DNA from: Pseudomonadota bacterium
Lineage (GTDB): Bacteria; Pseudomonadota; Gammaproteobacteria; Steroidobacterales; Steroidobacteraceae
Assembly (NCBI GenBank): GCA_021817875.1
Contig: JAKAFQ010000108.1
Location: 1-10,401, forward strand
Reading direction: 5' to 3'
Length of the DNA stretch: 10,401 bases
In this document: piece by piece, positions 6,109-10,401 of the stretch
Layout: every line of letters begins with the position of its first letter
Position numbering within the stretch: position 1 is the stretch's first letter
Made by a program: the position numbers and the translations under genes
The notes under the pieces: generated by a model
Database searches by the model: none
What the model was told of the DNA's origin: nothing
The model's input: only the letters and a program-made list of their open reading frames with translations

Positions 6109-8337
6109 TCAGTCGAAGTTCCAGGCGGCCATGGTTTTCTCACCGTCCACACCGTCCACCTGAACGGTCACGCTGGCGGCCGTACCCGGACCGGAGTTGC
6201 TCGGCAGCGACACCACCGGAGAACCCAAGCAGGTCGTGGGCAGAGTGAGCGTGGCGCTCGTAGACGTCACGGCGATCGGCGCAGTCGGCTTGACGGTACA
6301 GTTGGCAGATCCCGTCCCGCTCACGACCCACACATTTCCAAACACCTTGATATCGGCGATCGGGAAACTGACCGGCAGCGCCCATTGGACGTTGAGGGGT
6401 TGGCCCAGTTGGGCCGCCGCCAATGCGTGGCTGGTCAGATTGGTGAAATTGATCGCTTCGGTGGTGTAACCGTGGATGGTCTGAGCCAGCGCCGGCACCT
6501 GTGCGCTCCCGTTCACAGCATATCCAACCGTGGTACCGACCAGGCCGGCGAGACTGGTGGACGCCAAGCCCATCGGGGGGCCGGTGTCGAACTGGCAGGT
6601 AACGGCGCCCGACGTGCCCTGGAACAGCGTCGTCTCCTCCTGCAGCGGATAACCGCTCGAGCCGAGCGTCACGGGGCTGCCCGCGCCCATCCCGGTCACC
6701 GGGGTGACAGTGACCGACGGGGACGCGTAGACCGAGACGCTGGTGGCGTAGCTCGAGACGCAGGGCGACGCCTTGGACGCAGCCGGAGCCTGGGCCGCCA
6801 CGTACAGCTCCTGGTTCGTCTGCGGGGCGCCGCTCACGGTGTCCTGCGTATACGTCCAGATCTGCGCCCAGGTCTTGACCTGCTGCTGGTCGCCGTAGAT
6901 CAACCAGTTTCCGTTGGATTCCTGCTTGAACAGCAGCCCGGCGCTGTTGCCATTGCCGATCACCTGCGAGCCGGTCACGCCCCCGGAGGTATACACCAGG
7001 GTGCCGGTGACCCCGATCAGGTTGTTGGTGCTGTCGTAGCTCTGCACGCGGGTCACCGCGAACGACTGGATGGTCGCCCCGGCAAGCGCAGTGGCGAACA
7101 ACTGCGTCTGCTGGGCGCCATTCACGCCATCGTTGAGGTAGGCGCTGTCGAAGTACGGCGCGAGGTTCGCCGCCGTGAGCGCCGCACCCTGGGTATTGAT
7201 CGTATTGGCAACCGCCGTCAGGGTGGCCTGCGCGGCCGAAAGCGCCGCCGCTTCGCCGGCGCTGGACGGGATCACCGCGGTCGTGACGATCGCGCTGGTC
7301 GCACCGCCGTTCGCGGAATTGCTGGTGGTGGTGCTCACCTGCGTGCTGCCGGCGCTCGCCGTGACGGTCGTCGTCTGCGTGGTGGTACTCGTCGTGTCGA
7401 TGGTCAACGCGGCGGAGGTGCCGCTGCCGTTGTAGACAATGGGCTTGATCTGATCGAGCGCCGCGTCGAGTCCCTGGCCATTGGCGCTGAACGCGCCGGA
7501 GATCAGGTCGAGCCCGAGCGGGTTCACGCCCTGTTGCTGCAGCACCGGCTGCACGATGTCGAGCACCACCTGCTGGATGACCTGCACTTCCGCGACCGAG
7601 GGCGGCGGATTGGCCGCCGGATTCGAGAAGGCCGTCGCGACGCTCACCGGCGAGCCTTGCGCGGCGTACCAGTCACGGACAATCAGGTCCGTCAGCGGAG
7701 TGATATTGATCACGCTCGGGCTGGCCTGGTCGCTCACGCCATAGAACGTCGTACCCGGCGCATAGCCGTTCGGCGAAGCGCCCGCCGTCACCACCTTGAC
7801 GAGAAACGGCGGCGTCAGACCGGCGGTGCTCAGGCTGTACTGGCCGTTGCTTTGCGTCTGTGCGCTCACCTGCTTGCCGCTGCTGTCCACCAGGGTCACG
7901 GTGGCAGCGCCGATCGGACTGCCCGTCGCGGCCGTGCCGCTCAGATTGTTCGCGGCGCAACTGACCTGAATGTTGGTGACGTTGGCCGAGGAGACGGTGC
8001 CCGAGCCGCCGCTCACCGAGCAGGTGAATCCGGAGGGTTGCGCGCTGACCGTGACGGAGTAGCCGCTGCCGCTCGCCACGCTGGCGGGAAAGGTGAACGA
8101 GGCGGCGTTCGCCGCGGGCGAGACGCTCTGGCTGGCATCGGCCAGGGTCAGTCCGCTTTCGGTCAGGCCGCTGATCGTGCCGCCGATGGTGTAGCTGCTG
8201 CTGCCACCGCCACCGCCACCGCCACCGCCACCGCCGCTGCTGCTGGCGCTGGTGCCGCTCGAGCCGCCGCAACCGGCGAGCACCAGAGCCAAGGCACATC
8301 CACCGAACACACCGATACGGAATGTCGCGCGAGCCAT
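6109..8337 (-). CDS. large putative surface lipoprotein with polyglycine linker, function unknown
   Basis: A 742-residue lipoprotein. Its signal peptide MARATFRIGVFGG... ends in lipobox L-A-G-C (Cys 23). A linker with 11 consecutive glycines (35-45) follows. Residues about 49-128 match a repeat module often seen in proteobacterial surface proteins (YTIGGTISGL...FTCSVSGGSGTV...NIQVSCA, with paired cysteines). A carboxypeptidase-regulatory-like beta domain is likely at about 130-185 (LSGTAATGSPIGAATVTLVD). A Thr/Ser-rich stretch occurs near 310-345. A segment ending LLFKQESNGNWLIYGDQQ resembles the end of an NTF2-like fold; this is tentative. The C-terminal third is beta-rich with scattered cysteines. 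The start ATG at 8337 has AGGGGTGA upstream. It is the first gene of a probable two-lipoprotein transcription unit and is divergent from the kinase gene. It may be a surface adhesin or a binding lipoprotein, but the role is unknown. Confidence 0.87.
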   Translation of the reverse strand: MARATFRIGVFGGCALALVLAGCGGSSGTSASSSGGGGGGGGGGGSSSYTIGGTISGLTESGLTLADASQSVSPAANAASFTFPASVASGSGYSVTVSAQPSGFTCSVSGGSGTVSSANVTNIQVSCAANNLSGTAATGSPIGAATVTLVDSSGKQVSAQTQSNGQYSLSTAGLTPPFLVKVVTAGASPNGYAPGTTFYGVSDQASPSVINITPLTDLIVRDWYAAQGSPVSVATAFSNPAANPPPSVAEVQVIQQVVLDIVQPVLQQQGVNPLGLDLISGAFSANGQGLDAALDQIKPIVYNGSGTSAALTIDTTSTTTQTTTVTASAGSTQVSTTTSNSANGGATSAIVTTAVIPSSAGEAAALSAAQATLTAVANTINTQGAALTAANLAPYFDSAYLNDGVNGAQQTQLFATALAGATIQSFAVTRVQSYDSTNNLIGVTGTLVYTSGGVTGSQVIGNGNSAGLLFKQESNGNWLIYGDQQQVKTWAQIWTYTQDTVSGAPQTNQELYVAAQAPAASKASPCVSSYATSVSVYASPSVTVTPVTGMGAGSPVTLGSSGYPLQEETTLFQGTSGAVTCQFDTGPPMGLASTSLAGLVGTTVGYAVNGSAQVPALAQTIHGYTTEAINFTNLTSHALAAAQLGQPLNVQWALPVSFPIADIKVFGNVWVVSGTGSANCTVKPTAPIAVTSTSATLTLPTTCLGSPVVSLPSNSGPGTAASVTVQVDGVDGEKTMAAWNFD
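8203..8235. repeat. hexanucleotide microsatellite (GCCACC)x5 + GCC inside the lipoprotein gene
   Basis: Five perfect tandem GCCACC units and a trailing GCC encode, on the - strand, eleven glycines with strictly alternating GGC and GGT codons. GCT triplet runs flank it on both sides (serine codons on the - strand). Changes by whole units keep the frame, so slippage would change linker length rather than switch the gene off. Confidence 0.9.
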
Positions 8338-8343
8338 GTCGAA

Positions 8344-8351
8344 TCACCCCT
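8344..8351 (-). promoter_or_regulatory. ribosome-binding site of the 742-residue lipoprotein gene
   Basis: On the - strand AGGGGTGA lies six bases before the ATG at 8337. It is a seven-of-eight match to the anti-Shine-Dalgarno complement AGGAGGTGA region when read as AGG-GGTGA, and it supports this start. Confidence 0.55.
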
Positions 8352-8377
8352 GGGTCGAGAGTCGTGAAAAGAGAGCC

Positions 8378-8396
8378 GCCGCGATGAGCTCGCGGC
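8378..8396 (-). other. hairpin in the presumed leader of the lipoprotein operon
   Basis: Perfect 7-bp stem GCCGCGA/TCGCGGC with a 5-base loop, about 40 bases before the lipoprotein start. On the - strand it is followed after seven bases by a TTTT tract. It could be an attenuator-like or mRNA-stabilising structure, but the T tract is short and displaced, so the call is weak. Confidence 0.25.
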
Positions 8397-8470
8397 CTCG
8401 TTATGCGCGGCAAGTTAGCCCGGGCCGGCGAGCGTCCGATAGAACGAAATTGCGCTCTCGACGGCGGTGC

Positions 8471-8488
8471 GACGGTGCTCACACCGTC
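8471..8488. promoter_or_regulatory. inverted repeat GACGGTG-CTCA-CACCGTC, possible operator
   Basis: A perfect 7-bp inverted repeat with a 4-base centre in the divergent intergenic region. It could be a dimeric regulator site or an RNA hairpin on either strand. No matched regulator is known. Confidence 0.3.
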
Positions 8489-8543
8489 AGGCGAACGGGC
8501 CGGCGCCGCACGTGCCGCAGGCGTGCCGGAGGCGCGGCGCGCG

Positions 8544-8558
8544 CTGGACCCGGTCCAG
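8544..8558. promoter_or_regulatory. palindrome CTGGACC-C-GGTCCAG, possible operator
   Basis: A perfect 7-bp inverted repeat around a single C. Its centre (8551) is 50 bases upstream of the -10-like element at 8601, about -62 from the predicted transcript start of the kinase gene, a position suited to an activator. It is too tight to form an RNA hairpin, so a protein-binding site is the likelier reading. Confidence 0.33.
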
Positions 8559-8597
8559 ATCCCGGTGACAGGCTCCGATCGCAGAGCCGGACGGTAA

Positions 8598-8606
8598 TGC
8601 TAAGAT
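8598..8606 (+). promoter_or_regulatory. extended -10 element TGC-TAAGAT upstream of the kinase gene
   Basis: TGCTAAGAT matches the extended -10 form TGnTAnnnT of sigma-70 promoters, which can work without a good -35. No clear -35 lies 16-18 bases upstream; GTGACA at 8565-8570 is 30 bases away. A transcript would start near 8613, giving a leader of about 25 bases before the ATG at 8638 and about 74 before the kinase GTG. Confidence 0.35.
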
Positions 8607-8622
8607 TCGAAGCGCGAGCGTC

Positions 8623-8656
8623 TCGGAGGTGGGGGTCATGGGAGCCGGACCTCCGA
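8623..8656 (+). promoter_or_regulatory. hairpin that would hide a consensus Shine-Dalgarno sequence
   Basis: TCGGAGGT at 8623-8630 is perfectly complementary to ACCTCCGA at 8649-8656: an 8-bp stem with an 18-base loop. The 5' arm contains the consensus ribosome-binding site GGAGGT (8625-8630), and the loop contains an ATG (8638-8640) at the ideal 7-base spacing. If transcribed, the structure would block this initiation site unless opened. Whether it matters depends on the small frame being translated. Confidence 0.4.
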
Positions 8657-8739
8657 CAGCGGGTATACCTGGAAGAAGATCACCCGGTGAGCGAGAGCTA
8701 TACATTCGGTGCGTTCGAGCTTCGCGTCGACCGTTATGA
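8638..8739 (+). CDS. possible 33-residue leader peptide overlapping the kinase start
   Basis: An ATG preceded by a textbook ribosome-binding site (GGAGGT, 7-base spacing) opens a 33-codon frame that stops at TGA 8737-8739. It begins MGAGPPTAGIPGRRSPGERE and is rich in Arg, Gly and Pro. It overlaps the kinase frame by 53 bases in a different phase, so it cannot be an N-terminal extension without a +1 shift. It may be a leader peptide that tunes kinase translation, or the ribosome-binding site may be fortuitous. There is no homology evidence. Confidence 0.25.
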   Translation: MGAGPPTAGIPGRRSPGERELYIRCVRASRRPL

Positions 8740-10401
8740 GTTGCTGCGCGAGGGACGCCCGATCCGCATGGAGCCGAAGCCCCTGGAGGTGCTCGCGGAA
8801 CTGCTGCGCCACGCCGGAGAGCTGGTCACCAAGACTGAGCTCATGGACACCGTCTGGGCCGGACGGGTGGTGACGGAATCGGTCATCACCCGCTGCATCA
8901 ACCGACTGCGGCTCGCGCTCGAGGACGAATCACAGACGCTGATCCGCACCGTGCACGGGCACGGCTATCGCTTCATGGGCAAGGTGCTGCCGGTCGCGGC
9001 GCCGGCGACGACCGCGAGCGAGGTCCTCACGACACTGCGTGCGGGCGACACGCCGCCGCTGCGGCCGAACTGGCGCCTGTCGCGAGCGCTCGATGACCGC
9101 GGAGCGGTCTGGCTGGCGGCCCATGAGAGGACTCAGGAGTTGCGGGTCTTCAAGTTTGCGTTGGAGGCGCGGCAGATCGGCAGCCTGCGCCGCGAAATCA
9201 CCCTGCACCGTGTGCTGCAGAAGGGCCTGGGCGATCGCGGCGACATCGCCCGGCTGCTCGATTTCAACCTCGAGATCCCGCCGTACTTCCTCGAGCTCGA
9301 GTATTGCCGGGAGGGCAACCTCGCCGAGTGGGGCGCCGGCGCGGGTGGCCTCGGGGCCGTGCCGATCGGTGCGCGCCTCGAGCTGATGAGCCAGGCCGCC
9401 GAGGCGCTCGCGGCCGCTCATTCGCTCGGCGTTCTGCACCGCGATATCAAACCCTCGAACCTGCTTGTCTGGACCGATGCCGACGGCAAGCGGCGGATCC
9501 GCTGGGCCGACTTCGGCAGCGGCTGGCTGCTCGAGCCCGAGCGCCTCGCGGCGCTCGGCATCACGCACCTCGGCGCCACGCGCTCGGTGGCGGAAGGACC
9601 CACCACCCTGCAGGGGACGCTGAACTATCTCGCCCCCGAGATCCTGCGCGGCGAAAGCCCGACGGTCCGCTCGGACCTGTATGCCTTCGGTGTGATGCTG
9701 TATCAGGTTCTCGTGGGCGATCTGCGCACGCCCCTGACAGTGGGCTGGGAAGCGAATGTCGGCGACGAGCTGCTGCGCAGCGACATCGCCGCCTGCGCCC
9801 ACGACAATCCGGCATTGCGCCTCGGCTCGGCGAACGAACTGGCCACCCGGCTGCGCAGTCTGGAGGCGCGCCGCCTGAAACAGGCCGCGGAACGCCGCCG
9901 CGAACAGCAGGCCGCGATCCTGCAACGGAAACTGGACCGCGCGCGTGCACGGCGGCCCTGGCTCACCGCCGCGGCGCTGGTGCTGATCGCGGGAACGGCG
10001 GCCAGCCTGTGGGCGTTCCATCGGGCGGTGCGCGCGGAGCACCTGGCGCAAACCCAGGCTCGAATCGCCCGGGCGGTCATCGGCTTCCTGGACCACGATG
10101 TCCTCGCCGACGCCTCACCGTTCAGTGTCAACGACGACGGCGGGGCTCCGGAAACCGTGCGGCAGGCGGTCGACCGGGCGGCGGCGGGGCTCCGCGGGCG
10201 ATTCCGGGGCGAGCCGCAGGTGGCGGCATCGATCCGGGCGGTGATCGGGCAGGTCTACGTGGAGGACGGTGACTACCAGGCCGCGCAACGGCAGTTCCGG
10301 CAGGCGATCCAACTGGCGACCCGGCCATCGGGGCCGGTGGGCGAGCGACTCGTTCAGGCCGAATACGGCCTCGCGTTCACCCTCACCGTGCAGCAGAAAT
10401 T
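8687..10401 (+). CDS. winged-helix / Ser-Thr protein kinase / TM / TPR fusion protein, 3' end outside the window
   Basis: The frame is open from GTG 8687 to the window end (571 codons, no stop). Residues 5-100 are an OmpR/CadC-type winged helix (YTFGAFEL..., EPKPLEVLAELL, VWAGRVVTESVITRCINRLR, LIRTVHGHGYRF). Residues about 128-395 are a Hanks-type kinase: VAIK-type Lys K156, helix-C Glu E170, HRDIKPSN (251-258, catalytic D253), DFG (275-277) and LAPE (315-318). The glycine loop is degenerate (LSRALDDRGAVWLA). A basic/coiled stretch (395-423) precedes one transmembrane helix (about 424-444). The outer part has the pattern FLDHDVLADASPF...AVDRAAAGLRGRFRGEPQVAASIRAVIGQVYVEDGDYQAAQRQF, a TPR-type start seen in related winged-helix membrane proteins. 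It is likely a membrane regulator that phosphorylates proteins and may bind DNA from the membrane. The GTG start gives a standard wHTH N-terminus; GGAAG at 8671-8675 is a distant ribosome-binding site. Confidence 0.93.
   Translation, partial: MSESYTFGAFELRVDRYELLREGRPIRMEPKPLEVLAELLRHAGELVTKTELMDTVWAGRVVTESVITRCINRLRLALEDESQTLIRTVHGHGYRFMGKVLPVAAPATTASEVLTTLRAGDTPPLRPNWRLSRALDDRGAVWLAAHERTQELRVFKFALEARQIGSLRREITLHRVLQKGLGDRGDIARLLDFNLEIPPYFLELEYCREGNLAEWGAGAGGLGAVPIGARLELMSQAAEALAAAHSLGVLHRDIKPSNLLVWTDADGKRRIRWADFGSGWLLEPERLAALGITHLGATRSVAEGPTTLQGTLNYLAPEILRGESPTVRSDLYAFGVMLYQVLVGDLRTPLTVGWEANVGDELLRSDIAACAHDNPALRLGSANELATRLRSLEARRLKQAAERRREQQAAILQRKLDRARARRPWLTAAALVLIAGTAASLWAFHRAVRAEHLAQTQARIARAVIGFLDHDVLADASPFSVNDDGGAPETVRQAVDRAAAGLRGRFRGEPQVAASIRAVIGQVYVEDGDYQAAQRQFRQAIQLATRPSGPVGERLVQAEYGLAFTLTVQQK

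Larger units (their letters stand above)
8338..8686. other. divergent intergenic region between lipoprotein operon and kinase gene
   Basis: About 350 bases with no convincing protein gene other than a possible 33-codon frame at its right end. It must carry the control elements of both divergent transcription units. It holds perfect inverted repeats at 8378-8396, 8471-8488, 8544-8558 and 8623-8656, and an extended -10-like element at 8598-8606 reading towards the kinase gene. I found no convincing -35/-10 pair for the lipoprotein operon on the - strand. Confidence 0.6.

Noticed and set aside
6094..8367. Long + strand open frame (757 codons) opposite the 742-residue lipoprotein gene
   Set aside because: The product is an Arg/Gly/His-rich string with no domain, signal or ribosome-binding site. 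The - strand frame has a signal peptide, lipobox, linker and recognisable beta modules. Long antisense frames are expected at this GC content.
8344..8640. CRISPR array, tRNA or insertion-sequence end in the divergent region
   Set aside because: The inverted repeats differ from each other and are not regularly spaced. No tRNA cloverleaf, transposase frame or target-site duplication is visible.
8930..10096. 388-codon - strand frame and a 322-codon + strand frame (9304-10272) in the kinase region
   Set aside because: Both are shadows of the kinase frame, which carries all catalytic motifs and runs open from 8687 to the window end.

Overview
The window is about 10.4 kb of very GC-rich bacterial DNA. 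The run rsmA, apaG, apaH is typical of Gammaproteobacteria. Serine- and glycine-linker lipoproteins, a bacterial 3-hydroxyanthranilate dioxygenase and a winged-helix/Ser-Thr-kinase/TPR receptor suggest the Xanthomonadales / Nevskiales / Steroidobacter side of the class. That placement is inference from gene content; no marker gene fixes it.

Left block (1-2907, + strand): the 3' two thirds of rsmA (16S rRNA dimethyltransferase), a universal stress protein, apaG, apaH and a 3-hydroxyanthranilate 3,4-dioxygenase. apaG and apaH overlap by four bases, and the dioxygenase starts 10 bases after the restored apaH stop, so these three look co-transcribed. As read here, apaH has a one-base deletion near 2268-2271. 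It swaps the conserved last 38 residues (LDTGCVWGG motif) for 14 unrelated ones; the proper C-terminus continues in another frame to 2387. The usp gene sits between rsmA and apaG, which are adjacent in E. coli.

Middle (3080-8337): an AraC-family regulator on the + strand converges on two large lipoprotein genes on the - strand. Both lipoproteins (about 712 and 742 residues) have a clean signal peptide with lipobox, a low-complexity linker (13 serines in one, 11 glycines in the other) and long Ser/Thr/Ala/Gly-rich beta-type ectodomains. They are 32 bases apart in the same direction and are probably one transcription unit, read from 8337 towards 3938.

Right block (8338-10401): an intergenic region with several perfect inverted repeats separates the lipoprotein pair from a divergent + strand gene that runs off the window. 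That gene encodes a CadC/OmpR-type winged-helix DNA-binding domain, then a complete Hanks-type Ser/Thr kinase domain with a degenerate glycine loop, one transmembrane helix, and the start of a TPR-like extracytoplasmic region. Upstream, a consensus Shine-Dalgarno sequence lies inside a perfect 8-bp stem with an ATG in its loop; this ATG opens a 33-codon reading frame that overlaps the kinase start. The kinase/regulator and the divergent surface lipoproteins are the most plausible candidate 'system' in the window: an envelope-sensing membrane kinase that might bind the shared intergenic region. The link is inferred from position only.
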